Shown here: positions 17,979-25,654 of the stretch, piece by piece
How positions within the stretch are numbered: position 1 is the stretch's first letter
Layout: every line of letters begins with the position of its first letter
From: Candidatus Poribacteria bacterium
Lineage (GTDB): Bacteria; Poribacteria; WGA-4E; WGA-3G
Assembly (NCBI GenBank): GCA_022821725.1
Contig: JAJEDB010000042.1
Location: 1-38,756, forward strand
DNA length: 38,756 nt
Direction of reading: 5' to 3'
The notes under the pieces: model-generated
Told to the model about the DNA's origin: nothing
The model's input: only the letters and a program-made list of their open reading frames with translations
Database searches by the model: none
Made by a program: the position numbers and the translations under genes

Positions 17979-19124
17979 CTACCAATCGGCGACGCTGCCA
18001 TCGGTGTCGTAATAAAATTCGCCACCGAGCTCCTCTGGATAGGTATCCAGTATCCGTTCCGCTTCCTTTTCATCGATCTCAAAACCGAGTCCCGGCTGTG
18101 TCGGCAACGCGATATGGCCATCTGTGACCTGCCATTCTTCAGCCAATAAACCTGCCCCCAGGCCGTCATCGATCTGTTCCTGAATTAGGAAGTTCGGGAC
18201 AACAGCATCAACGTGAAGGGAGGCAGAGAAAGCGACGGGTCCGATCGCACAATGCGGCGCGATGTGCATGTAATAGACCTCCGCCATGTTCGCAATCTTT
18301 TTCAGTTCGGTGATGCCGCCAGCATGTGAAGTATCGGGTTGTAGGTAAGCGACCGCTTGTTTCTCAAATACCTCTCGGAAGCCCCAGCGGGTGAGCAGAC
18401 GTTCCCCAGTCGCGATTGGAAAAGGCACATGGTCGGACACCTGTTTAAGGGCATCAACATTCTCTTGCGGGATCGGTTCCTCGACGAACATGGGGCGCAT
18501 CCCTTTGAGTTCGTGACAGATCTCGATCGCAAGGGCAGGGGTCATCTTACCGTGAAAGTCGAAGGCGAGTTCGACATCGGGACCCACCCATTCACGCATG
18601 AGATAGGCACGTTCCACAAATTCATCAATCACTGCAGGGGGTTCATGCCCACGCCATTTACCACCGGGACCGCTTTTAAACGCTGTGTAGCCACCTTTTT
18701 GCTGTAAGAAGTCAAGGCGTTCTTTCGCGGCGGCTTTTCCTTCATCTGTCAAGTTTCCGATACCCCAGTGTGCATAAACGCGGATACGATCGCGCACCGC
18801 ACCACCTAAGAGTTGATAGGCAGGTAAGCCGTGGTATTTACCAGCGATGTCCCACAACGCCTGATCGATACCGGACAGGGCAGACATAAGAATATTTCCG
18901 CCTCGGAAAAAGGCGGAGCGGTAAACGTGTTGCCAATGGTGTTCAATACGGAGTGGGTCTTTGCCGATAAAATAATCGGAGAGTTCTTCGACAGCCGCCC
19001 ACGTACTTTTGGGTTTACCTTCAAGTGTGGTTTCTCCCCATCCGACGATGCCGGTGTCCGTTGTAATCTTCACGAGACGCATCCGGCGACGTGGATAGAA
19101 TTGTTCAATCTTAGCAATCTTCAT
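17979..19124 (-). CDS. Enolase-superfamily dehydratase, D-galactonate-dehydratase-like
   Basis: A 381-residue protein of the mandelate racemase/galactonate dehydratase branch. The N-terminal capping domain (IAKIEQFYPRRRMRLVKITTDTGIVGWGE) precedes the TIM-barrel. Metal ligands are seen at Asp189 (FDFHGK), Glu215 (VEEP) and Glu241 (TGER). His191 in the D-F-H motif and His291 in APHCAIGP are the acid/base residues expected of sugar-acid dehydratases. It would remove water from an aldonate to give a 2-keto-3-deoxy acid; exact sugar not determinable. The start at 19124 (MKIAKIEQ) is chosen from family alignment; AGGAGG lies 14 nt upstream, and longer in-frame extensions have no family counterpart. 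It is divergent from the second sulfatase, with a 26-nt palindrome between them. Confidence 0.9.
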   Translation of the reverse strand: MKIAKIEQFYPRRRMRLVKITTDTGIVGWGETTLEGKPKSTWAAVEELSDYFIGKDPLRIEHHWQHVYRSAFFRGGNILMSALSGIDQALWDIAGKYHGLPAYQLLGGAVRDRIRVYAHWGIGNLTDEGKAAAKERLDFLQQKGGYTAFKSGPGGKWRGHEPPAVIDEFVERAYLMREWVGPDVELAFDFHGKMTPALAIEICHELKGMRPMFVEEPIPQENVDALKQVSDHVPFPIATGERLLTRWGFREVFEKQAVAYLQPDTSHAGGITELKKIANMAEVYYMHIAPHCAIGPVAFSASLHVDAVVPNFLIQEQIDDGLGAGLLAEEWQVTDGHIALPTQPGLGFEIDEKEAERILDTYPEELGGEFYYDTDGSVADW

Positions 19125-19173
19125 CTTTTTAACTATGGCCTCCTGGACTGCTCTCCAAGTGTAAAGCAAGGAC

Positions 19174-19199
19174 AAATTATGCCATTTAAGGCATAATTT
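19174..19199. promoter_or_regulatory. Perfect inverted repeat, candidate operator
   Basis: Arms AAATTATGCC (19174-19183) and GGCATAATTT (19190-19199) with a 6-nt ATTTAA spacer. It sits 50 nt upstream of the minus-strand dehydratase start in the divergent interval. Symmetry and size suit a dimeric regulator site; no regulator gene is adjacent. Confidence 0.45.
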
Positions 19200-19280
19200 C
19201 ATTACGAGCAGGTTTCTGGTTAAGTCGCGACTGAAATAAGGATATGTACAGTTTTTTCGGATTCTGCGTAGCATCAAAAA

Positions 19281-19300
19281 CCGTAGAAGGAAAATTAGGG
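19281..19300 (+). repeat. Degenerate leader-motif copy
   Basis: CCGTAGAAGGAAAATTAGGG, a diverged version of the motif not followed by a gene, in the dehydratase/sulfatase intergenic interval about 120 nt before a good copy. Confidence 0.35.
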
Positions 19301-19328
19301 AGATGTCTTCTTCCGGTTTTGAAGATCG

Positions 19329-19359
19329 CGTAGCCCGTAATGAAATGGAGGGCGGTTTT
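19329..19359 (+). repeat. Dispersed intergenic repeat, copy B
   Basis: Matches 16606-16636 at 27 of 31 positions. The sequence continues through a segment that also resembles 17081-17136 loosely and ends in the leader motif at 19399, which defines a composite unit of roughly 90 nt. Confidence 0.65.
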
Positions 19360-19398
19360 ACGGGGATTGGCATCAAATTCCAAACCAACCTGACCGAA

Positions 19399-19418
19399 CC
19401 GCAAGGAAAATTAAAAAT
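19399..19418 (+). repeat. Leader-motif copy abutting a start codon
   Basis: CCGCAAGGAAAATTAAAAAT directly before the ATG at 19419, with upstream flank ACCGAA. Confidence 0.85.
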
Positions 19419-20756
19419 ATGTCACGACCCAATGTTCTTTTTATGATTGCCGACGACCATCGATGGGATGCTATCGGTGGCATGGGCGACCCAACGGTCC
19501 AAACGCCAACAATGGACGCCCTCATGACACGCGGGACGACTTTCCGACAAACGCACATTATGGGATCGCTTGTCGGAGCCGTTTGTGTGCCAAGCCGCGC
19601 CGCCGTCCTCACGAGTGCTAACCTTTTCCGCAGCGGTGGCAACCAAATTAACCGAGATTTGGCAGTGTGGCCACAGGTCATGCGCGACGCAGGTTATCAC
19701 ACATTTTTTAGTGGCAAATGGCACAATGACCGCCAAACATTTACCGACAGTTTCGATGCTGGCGCGAAGATTTTCTTTGGCGGAATGAGCGATCAATATA
19801 AAGTGCCAGTTTTCGATTTCGATCCAACGGGAAAATACCCGGAGGATGCCAAGTACATTGGAGAAAAGTTTTCTACGGAACTCTTCACAGACTCCGCTGT
19901 GCAATTTATAGAAAACTACGACGAAACGGATCCTTTTTTCCTCTACCTCTCCTTTACTTCACCGCACGATCCGAGAACAGCACCCGGAGAATACGCAACG
20001 ATGTATTCACCAGAGGATATTCCTGTTCCCGAAAACTTCCTCCCCGAACACCCGTTCGACAACGGTGAAATGCGCATTCGAGACGAAGTGTTAGCACCCT
20101 TCCCGCGCACGCCAGAAATCGTTCAGCAACACATCGCCGACTATTACGGGATGATTACGCACATGGATGCCGAGATGGGACGCGTGCTAAGCACATTGGA
20201 GGCAACCGGACACCTCGACAACACAATCATCATCTACACCGCCGACCATGGACTCGCTGTTGGGCAACACGGGCTGTTGGGCAAACAGAATCTCTATAAC
20301 CATAGCATCCACGTGCCTTCCATCTTTGCTGGACCGGGGATCCCCGAAGGGGAAACGGTTGATGCGTTAACCTATCTGTATGATGTGTTTCCCACTGTCT
20401 GCGATCTCACCGATGTTACCTGTCCAGATACGACTGAAGGGCGCAGTTTAGTGCCATTGATGGATGGTCGTGTAGAACGGGTACGCGCTACAGTCTTCGC
20501 GGCGTATAGAGATATTCACCGCACCATCAGGGATGGACGTTGGAAATTGATTCGTTACTATGTCTCTGAAGAGACAGGTGCCGGCACGGATTGCATCCAA
20601 TTTTTCGATGTAGAGCAGGATCCGTGGGAGACGACAAACCTTGCCGATCTGCCTGAACATGCCGATCGCATTCGCTCGCTCGCTGCGGATATGAAAATGT
20701 GGCAAATTGAGACGAACGATTTCATGAAGGATACGCCGGTATTGTTACAGTCGTAG
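19419..20756 (+). CDS. Sulfatase (formylglycine-dependent)
   Basis: A 445-residue sulfatase without signal peptide. RPNVLFMIADDHRWD carries the metal aspartates D12/D13. The activation motif CVPSRAAVLTS has Cys56 in the canonical C-x-P-S-R. SGKWHND and YTADHGLAVGQHGLLGKQNLYNHSIHVP complete the active-site signature. It resembles iduronate-2-sulfatase or choline-sulfatase-like members of the superfamily, but the substrate is not assignable. It is only distantly similar to the sulfatase at 8116, so the pair is not a recent duplication. The start is fixed by the leader motif. The gene converges on the glycerate kinase gene with a short hairpin between them. Confidence 0.93.
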   Translation: MSRPNVLFMIADDHRWDAIGGMGDPTVQTPTMDALMTRGTTFRQTHIMGSLVGAVCVPSRAAVLTSANLFRSGGNQINRDLAVWPQVMRDAGYHTFFSGKWHNDRQTFTDSFDAGAKIFFGGMSDQYKVPVFDFDPTGKYPEDAKYIGEKFSTELFTDSAVQFIENYDETDPFFLYLSFTSPHDPRTAPGEYATMYSPEDIPVPENFLPEHPFDNGEMRIRDEVLAPFPRTPEIVQQHIADYYGMITHMDAEMGRVLSTLEATGHLDNTIIIYTADHGLAVGQHGLLGKQNLYNHSIHVPSIFAGPGIPEGETVDALTYLYDVFPTVCDLTDVTCPDTTEGRSLVPLMDGRVERVRATVFAAYRDIHRTIRDGRWKLIRYYVSEETGAGTDCIQFFDVEQDPWETTNLADLPEHADRIRSLAADMKMWQIETNDFMKDTPVLLQS

Positions 20757-20778
20757 GCACACGCCGTTTCTTGTGGGA

Positions 20779-20793
20779 GGGCTTTGTAAGCCC
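20779..20793. terminator. Short hairpin between convergent genes
   Basis: GGGCTT (20779-20784) pairs with AAGCCC (20788-20793) across a 3-nt loop, between the sulfatase and the glycerate kinase stops. It has no strong U-tract and may be a remnant of a dispersed repeat. Confidence 0.35.
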
Positions 20794-20825
20794 GATTTCG
20801 GTGCTGATTGTCTGAACTAAGATTG

Positions 20826-21974
20826 CTACCTGCTACTGAGTGCATCCCCAATCGCAATTAACCGAGCAGCCTGCTCCGTTATGTCGGCGATCAACCGTGA
20901 CGCGTCTGTGACGGCATTTTCAAGAGACATCGGTTCTTGGACAATGCCTAACATCGCATCAATACCGGCATCGTGGACGGCTTCAGCCCCTTCACCAATG
21001 CCACCCGCAATCGCTATAACCGGAATCCCGTATGCTTTCGCGACCTTCGCAACACCGACAGGTGTTTTCCCGAACGCCGTCTGAAAGTCCAGTTGCCCTT
21101 CTCCGGTGAAAACGACGGTCGCCCCTTTTACCCGTTCCTTGAGATTCACGGCATCAATCATAATATCGACACCGAGCCGCAATTCGGCATTGAGAAACGC
21201 CATCAATCCTGCGCCTAATCCACCGGCTGCGCCCGCACCCGGAATATCATTAAAGGATTTTCCGAGCGTCTGGGTCAAGACCCCGTCAAAATGTGCGAGA
21301 TGCCCATCTAACGTTTCAATCATTTCAGGGGTCGCCCCCTTCTGCGGTCCATAGATGTGTGATGCCCCGTCTGGTCCAGTCAGAGGGTTGTTAACATCAC
21401 AGGCGACAACGGTTTCGGTTTCGGCGATAGCAGGATGTAAGCAGGTTACATCTATTGATGCTAATTGCCCAAGACTTCCGCCACCGCGTTGAATCTGTTT
21501 TCCGTTGGTATCCAACAATCGAACACCGAGTGCCTCCGCCATTCCAGCACCACCGTCGTTTGTCGCACTTCCACCGATACCGATGATTAAACGTCTGCAC
21601 CCCGCTTCCAGAGCGGCGTGAATCAGTTCTCCAGTACCGTAGGTCGTGGTCCGAAGTGGATTCCGTTCGTGCGGTTTGACGAGTGTGAGACCAGAGGCGG
21701 ATGCCATCTCAATAACGGCGGTCTCTCCGTCGGAAAGGATACCGAATTGTGCATCGACCTCGTTTTCAAGGGGAGCCAGCACACGGCGTGTTTGGAAGTG
21801 TCCACCGGTGGCATCTACAAGCGATTGCACAGTTCCTTCACCGCCGTCCGCCATCGGTATTTTCTCAATGACGGCATCAGGAAACACGCGGCGGAGTCCC
21901 TGCTCCATCGCATTTGCAGCTTCAAGCGCACTGACACTCCCTTTAAATGAATCGGGGGCAACTACAATTTTCAT
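20826..21974 (-). CDS. Glycerate 2-kinase (GarK/GlxK family)
   Basis: A 382-residue cytoplasmic kinase that phosphorylates D-glycerate to 2-phosphoglycerate. The start MKIVVAPDSFKGSVSALEAANAMEQGL is the family's classic N-terminus, so the ATG at 21974 is right and in-frame codons to 22010 are excluded. Further signatures are MADGGEGTVQSLVDATGG, IGIGGSATNDGGAGMAEALG, PGAGAAGGLGAGLMAFL and FTGEGQLDFQTAFGKTPVGVAKVAK. A well-formed promoter places transcription start at or one base before the ATG, implying a leaderless message. The step fits downstream of sugar-acid breakdown by the nearby dehydratase, though the genes are not co-transcribed. Confidence 0.95.
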   Translation of the reverse strand: MKIVVAPDSFKGSVSALEAANAMEQGLRRVFPDAVIEKIPMADGGEGTVQSLVDATGGHFQTRRVLAPLENEVDAQFGILSDGETAVIEMASASGLTLVKPHERNPLRTTTYGTGELIHAALEAGCRRLIIGIGGSATNDGGAGMAEALGVRLLDTNGKQIQRGGGSLGQLASIDVTCLHPAIAETETVVACDVNNPLTGPDGASHIYGPQKGATPEMIETLDGHLAHFDGVLTQTLGKSFNDIPGAGAAGGLGAGLMAFLNAELRLGVDIMIDAVNLKERVKGATVVFTGEGQLDFQTAFGKTPVGVAKVAKAYGIPVIAIAGGIGEGAEAVHDAGIDAMLGIVQEPMSLENAVTDASRLIADITEQAARLIAIGDALSSR

Positions 21975-21981
21975 AGTTGAT

Positions 21982-22010
21982 AATTTATCATAAGCACCGC
22001 GAATTGTCAA
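21982..22010 (-). promoter_or_regulatory. Promoter of glycerate kinase (leaderless transcript)
   Basis: On the minus strand TTGACA at 22010-22005, a 17-nt spacer, then TAAATT at 21987-21982 preceded by TGA (extended -10). Only 7 nt separate the -10 box from the ATG at 21974. Confidence 0.6.
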
Positions 22011-22072
22011 GTGCAGGCAGCACGATTCAATTCGCCTGTAGGAAGGATCTCCGAATTCCGATTTTTTCTAAC

Positions 22073-22101
22073 TTGATATTTCTATGAAGCACGGGTATAA
22101 T
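22073..22101 (+). promoter_or_regulatory. Strong sigma-70-type promoter of PhyH gene
   Basis: TTGATA at 22073-22078, 17-nt spacer, TATAAT at 22096-22101. Expected transcription start is near 22108, downstream of an in-frame ATG at 22084, which therefore cannot be the start. Confidence 0.75.
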
Positions 22102-22125
22102 GGAATCACTGAAAGGAGAATCATC

Positions 22126-22893
22126 ATGGATTGGCAATTGGAAACGACTGTCTCTGATGGGCAGGTCGAATTTTACAAAGAAAACGGGTATCTCACGTTT
22201 GGACGGATCTTCACAGAATCGGAATTGGATACACTCCGAGACTATGTAGATGAGATGATTGCAAATTTACCGGAAGGGAGACGTCCTGAACAGATGGATG
22301 TCCCGCATTTTGAGCATCCGTTTTTGTTTAAATATCTGACGCATCCACGGGTGTTGAAGGTAATAGAGCGGTTTATCGGACCGGATATTGTGCTCTGGTC
22401 GAGTCCCTTTATTAGCAAGCGTGAGCACGATGGCATGGCGGTCCCGTGGCATCAGGATGGGGTCTATTGGGGCAAGTCTCTTGAGCCGATGGACGTTATC
22501 ACGATGTGGCTCGCGGTAGATGAATCGAAGGTCGAAAACGGCTGTATGCGTGTTATCGCTGGGAGCCACAAATTGCAGGATCGTCGCTATGAAGAGGTCG
22601 ATCGCACAAATAACCTCTTCGGCAGCGAAGTTGTGGAGGATGACTTAGATACATCAAAGGTGGTTAATTTGGAACTGGAAGTCGGCGAGTGCCATTTTCA
22701 CGACGCATGGACCATCCATAACTCCAGTCCGAACGTCTCGCAGAAACGGCGATGCGGTTACACAATGCGCTACATGCCTGCAAGTGTCCGCTATCCCGGT
22801 GCAGAGTGGCGCCGCGCACATTATATCTATCTCTTGCAGGGCAAAGATAGAACAGGCGGCTTTAATACTTATACGCCTGTGCCGGAGTTTTGA
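22126..22893 (+). CDS. Phytanoyl-CoA dioxygenase (PhyH) family oxygenase
   Basis: A 255-residue Fe(II)/2-oxoglutarate-dependent oxygenase. The iron triad is visible: His109 and Asp111 in VPWHQDGVYWG and distal His198 in HDAWTIHNSSPN, with Arg215 in GYTMRYMP as the 2-oxoglutarate-binding candidate. VENGCMRVIAGSHK is the typical core between them. Substrate is unknown; bacterial relatives hydroxylate diverse small molecules. The start at 22126 has AAGGAGA 8 nt upstream and lies inside the transcript predicted from the promoter at 22073. The amidohydrolase gene begins 16 nt after the stop, so the two probably form an operon. Confidence 0.92.
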   Translation: MDWQLETTVSDGQVEFYKENGYLTFGRIFTESELDTLRDYVDEMIANLPEGRRPEQMDVPHFEHPFLFKYLTHPRVLKVIERFIGPDIVLWSSPFISKREHDGMAVPWHQDGVYWGKSLEPMDVITMWLAVDESKVENGCMRVIAGSHKLQDRRYEEVDRTNNLFGSEVVEDDLDTSKVVNLELEVGECHFHDAWTIHNSSPNVSQKRRCGYTMRYMPASVRYPGAEWRRAHYIYLLQGKDRTGGFNTYTPVPEF

Positions 22894-22909
22894 AAGGAAT
22901 AATTAAAAA
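22894..22909 (+). repeat. Partial leader-motif copy abutting a start codon
   Basis: AAGGAATAATTAAAAA, matching only the 3' half of the motif, directly before the ATG at 22910. The CCGC portion is replaced by the end of the upstream PhyH gene. Confidence 0.5.
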
Positions 22910-23770
22910 ATGCGTCCCTATTTTGATGTCCATTGCCACATCGGTATGACGGTATCCCGCGCCCCGACTGTAGGACAGAGCGTGGGACGGTGTCTTGCCA
23001 GGATGGCTTCGGCAGATGTTATTGGTGCAATTCCGTGTCCAACGGGTGGGAGTCCGCAGGCACGGGGTGTATTGGACACACGGGCACAACACGAAACAAT
23101 CGCCAACGCATGCAAGCTCTATCCGGAACGCTTTCCGATTGGACTTGGGATTGCTGAAGTCCGACACGAACAAGCAGGGGCTGACGAATTGGACAGAGCC
23201 ATGCAGGAAGACGGTTTGGTCGGATTTATGTGCCATCCAGGGCTCTCTGGACATTCACTCGGCGGCGAGCTGCACGTCTTCCTTGAAGTGGTAGCGATGC
23301 ACAATGGACTGTGTCTGCTACATCAGGCGGGTTCCACGCAAAATATCGCTGCTTACGCGCAGCGGTTTCCGTCGATAACGTTTATTATCGGGCATGTTTC
23401 GATGAACAAAGCCGGACATCTCGATGCGATTGCGCACTGTGCGAAATGCGAAAATATCTGGTTCGATGTGGCGCAGAAACCGGAAGGGACGGATGCAAGT
23501 TGGGACCTGGTCCATCTCGTTAACCATCTTGGTAACGACAGGATTATGTTCGGGAGTGATCTGCCGTATTACGATTTTCGTCTGGTGCAAGCGCAGATTG
23601 AATCCGCACGACTTGACGATGAAACAAAGGAACGGATTGCCTACCAGAACGCCGTGCGGTTAGTCCAAAAATTCCGTGCGGACTGGACACCGACGTTGAC
23701 CCCAATAACACCGCCACAGGTCTATTCTGAAGCTGAGATGTGGGATGCCAATGGTGCAAGATTACGCTAA
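22910..23770 (+). CDS. Amidohydrolase (COG2159-type metal-dependent hydrolase)
   Basis: A 286-residue TIM-barrel hydrolase of the amidohydrolase_2 family. The H-x-H metal motif is FDVHCHIG (His8, His10). CLLHQAG, FIIGHVSMNKAG and the late aspartate in RIMFGSDLPYYD are the other expected metal-site segments. Relatives act as decarboxylases or lactone/amide hydrolases on small organic acids; the substrate is not assignable. The start is set by a partial leader motif that supplies AAGGA. It lies 16 nt downstream of the PhyH gene, so oxygenation followed by hydrolysis or decarboxylation of one substrate is a reasonable inference. The gene converges on the ABC permease gene 36 nt away. Confidence 0.9.
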   Translation: MRPYFDVHCHIGMTVSRAPTVGQSVGRCLARMASADVIGAIPCPTGGSPQARGVLDTRAQHETIANACKLYPERFPIGLGIAEVRHEQAGADELDRAMQEDGLVGFMCHPGLSGHSLGGELHVFLEVVAMHNGLCLLHQAGSTQNIAAYAQRFPSITFIIGHVSMNKAGHLDAIAHCAKCENIWFDVAQKPEGTDASWDLVHLVNHLGNDRIMFGSDLPYYDFRLVQAQIESARLDDETKERIAYQNAVRLVQKFRADWTPTLTPITPPQVYSEAEMWDANGARLR

Positions 23771-23806
23771 CCTGTAAGAGCGAGCAGGGCTAACGGTTCC
23801 GTATCG

Positions 23807-24673
23807 CTACTTGATGATTTCGACTGCCCGAATCCGACGGTGGAGCACGAAGAGGCAAACGGCTATCAAAGCGATCTGGATGAGGAGTGCCCATACCCAA
23901 TGCACGGCGTAATTGTATGAACCGGCAAATAGGACTGTGCCGAGGATGTCGTAGTGTGCCCAAATGGAGACTAACGCTATTTTACTGGTGCGGGTAATCG
24001 CTGTGAGTATCTCGTAGATAATAGGCGAGCCGAACCACACGGCACAGAAACCGATGATCGCATAGCGAGGATTTGAGGTGAGCGATGAGAACAGTAACAT
24101 CAATAGACTGGAAGAGAGCGTGATAATCACCGAGTAGGCAATAATCGAAAGAGGGATCCAATAGTTCTCTTTCAGGAAGGAAGTATCCGTCAGCAGGACG
24201 TGTTCAAGAAACAGCAAGAGTCCCGGCACCAACGTGAGGAAACCGAGCAAAATACCGATGACAGCACATTTCCCAATCAGGTAATCTATCCATGAGATAG
24301 GTTTGGAGAGGTAGAGTGTGAGCGCGTTGTTCTTCAGGTCGGTGGCGATTAACCCCGAGCCACCGAAAATAGCGATTAGCGCGATGAGAAATGAGGAAGG
24401 GGGACCTGCACTGGGGTTTCGGAATAGGAATTGCTGAAAAAACCCGTTGTCAATGTTAAACGAAAACTCCGCTCCCGGTACCTGATTCAGGATGTAGATA
24501 AGGATTGCGTGAACCAAGATGTAGATTGCGGGAGGAATAGCGACAATTAATCGGACAATTTTACGTTGTGCCAGCAGTTTTAGCTCTGCCTTTGTGATAA
24601 TCCACCACCGTGTATAAGGACGGGGGTTCAGTGTACCTTCCCAATGTCGGTAGTCTTGTGTATGAATGGGCAT
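23807..24673 (-). CDS. ABC-2-type transporter permease
   Basis: A 288-residue inner-membrane protein. A soluble N-terminus (DYRHWEGTLNPRPYTRWWIITKAELKLLAQRK) precedes a first helix near residue 45 and five further hydrophobic segments. The phrase GSGLIATDLKNNALTLYLSKPISWIDYLIGK is characteristic of ABC-2 permeases of the NosY/YhgE-like type. Such subunits pair with an ATP-binding protein, but none is encoded next to it, so the partner lies outside the window or is provided in trans. The start at 24673 is fixed by a minus-strand leader-motif copy ending at the ATG. A small lipoprotein gene lies upstream on the same strand, 151 nt away. Confidence 0.88.
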   Translation of the reverse strand: MPIHTQDYRHWEGTLNPRPYTRWWIITKAELKLLAQRKIVRLIVAIPPAIYILVHAILIYILNQVPGAEFSFNIDNGFFQQFLFRNPSAGPPSSFLIALIAIFGGSGLIATDLKNNALTLYLSKPISWIDYLIGKCAVIGILLGFLTLVPGLLLFLEHVLLTDTSFLKENYWIPLSIIAYSVIITLSSSLLMLLFSSLTSNPRYAIIGFCAVWFGSPIIYEILTAITRTSKIALVSIWAHYDILGTVLFAGSYNYAVHWVWALLIQIALIAVCLFVLHRRIRAVEIIK

Positions 24674-24693
24674 TCTTTTAATTTACCTTGCGG
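24674..24693 (-). repeat. Leader-motif copy abutting a minus-strand start codon
   Basis: On the minus strand CCGCAAGGTAAATTAAAAGA directly before the ATG at 24673, with flank TACTTAT upstream, shared with the copies at 3531 and 30591. It shows that the motif follows gene orientation. Confidence 0.8.
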
Positions 24694-24824
24694 ATAAGTA
24701 GTACCGTTAAGGACTTGATCAGTTTTCGTGTTCGAGTTGAAAAAACTCCCAAGCAAAAACACCTCCACTTCGTTCCGGACTTGTTTTTTCCAGGAACCAT
24801 CGGTGTCTGTAGCGTGCAGTCTTC

Positions 24825-25343
24825 TTAGTACTTATAGATGGCGGTTCTCTCTAAGGTGTCCGAGAAGGGTCCCTGTTTGTCAGTCTGAATTTCAACGGTA
24901 ATGACGCCTAAATACGTATCGCGTTCCGGGTCGTCGTCGATAAAACCACGCGGAATTTCCGCAGTCATGAGTCGATCGAGTCTATTGAGTTCCTGTGACC
25001 AACGGAGGTCGAGGAGTCGTCCATCGTAGACTTTTTTATGTGGCTTCCCGTCGCGCATGGAGTAAACCTTGGCGTTGGTCGTGAAATCTGCCTCAGAAAC
25101 GGTGCTTACACCCACACTCGGACTGAGAATACTCTGATTCCATATCAGCGGTATACCGTTTCTATCCACCAGATAGATCCGTAGATCGATCCTATCAACG
25201 CGTGGATCTGATTGGAGCCGGATGCCCTCAAAATTCTGAATTACCCCACTCCCGCACGAAAGTGTAGCGAAAACACAGATGCCGACGAGCACGATTCTCT
25301 GACTCTTTAATATAAGTTTGCGGGGCAGATTAAAACGAAGCAC
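24825..25343 (-). CDS. Small hypothetical lipoprotein
   Basis: A 172-residue protein with a basic N-terminus, hydrophobic core and lipobox ATLSC (Cys30), so probably a periplasm-facing lipoprotein. The mature part is beta-rich (IDLRIYLVDRNGIPLIW, TYLGVITVEIQTD) with no recognised domain. The start is a GTG at 25343, supported by AGGAG 7 nt upstream; an ATG at 25345 is out of frame. A perfect-consensus promoter lies about 70 nt upstream. The ABC permease gene follows on the same strand, so the pair may work together in the envelope, but this is inference from position only. Confidence 0.75.
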   Translation of the reverse strand: MLRFNLPRKLILKSQRIVLVGICVFATLSCGSGVIQNFEGIRLQSDPRVDRIDLRIYLVDRNGIPLIWNQSILSPSVGVSTVSEADFTTNAKVYSMRDGKPHKKVYDGRLLDLRWSQELNRLDRLMTAEIPRGFIDDDPERDTYLGVITVEIQTDKQGPFSDTLERTAIYKY

Positions 25344-25413
25344 ATCAATTCTCCTATATTCTGTTTTTTTTAAGGGCAGCTTACAGACTTCCGATAGAGG
25401 TTTATTTTAATCT

Positions 25414-25442
25414 ATTATAGCGTTTTAAGGGGCGGATGTCAA
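25414..25442 (-). promoter_or_regulatory. Perfect-consensus sigma-70 promoter of lipoprotein gene
   Basis: On the minus strand TTGACA at 25442-25437, 17-nt spacer, TATAAT at 25419-25414. The GTG start is about 70 nt downstream of the -10 box. Confidence 0.8.
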
Positions 25443-25450
25443 TCTTAAAA

Positions 25451-25466
25451 GTTGTCGGTTATCAGT
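25451..25466 (+). repeat. Dispersed GTTGTC-GTTATCAGT repeat, copy 2
   Basis: GTTGTCGGTTATCAGT, 15 of 16 positions identical to the inverted copy at 17960-17975, followed by a degenerate second unit (CATCGGTTAA). Confidence 0.5.
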
Positions 25467-25548
25467 CATCGGTTAAAGAGGATTCTGATGTCACCACGAA
25501 TATTATGTAACTGCTAACCCGTCACTGAGGGGTCCTGAAAATCCTACC

Positions 25549-25576
25549 TTGTATCTTTTCCCAAAAGTGATATAAT
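25549..25576 (+). promoter_or_regulatory. Extended -10 promoter of alcohol dehydrogenase gene
   Basis: TTGTAT at 25549-25554, 16-nt spacer, TATAAT at 25571-25576 preceded by TGA (extended -10). The start codon is about 75 nt downstream. Confidence 0.6.
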
Positions 25577-25654
25577 AGTAATCATAACAACGACTAAAGT
25601 CTTAATCGGTTCAGAGAATGCTGGATCTCGCCATACCAAGTTCGGAGGAACCCC

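Larger units (their letters stand above)
25344..25654. other. Divergent intergenic region with two promoters
   Basis: A 311-nt interval between the lipoprotein (minus) and alcohol dehydrogenase (plus) genes. It holds a minus promoter at 25414-25442, a dispersed repeat copy at 25451-25466 and a plus promoter at 25549-25576. No small ORF or RNA gene was recognised. Confidence 0.6.

Noticed and set aside
22084..22125. Upstream in-frame ATG for the PhyH gene
   Set aside because: It lies between the -35 and -10 boxes of a near-consensus promoter, so it would not be in the transcript.
24733..24747. Small GAGTT/AACTC hairpin upstream of the permease gene
   Set aside because: Five base pairs only, AT-rich loop, no U-tract; not distinguishable from chance.
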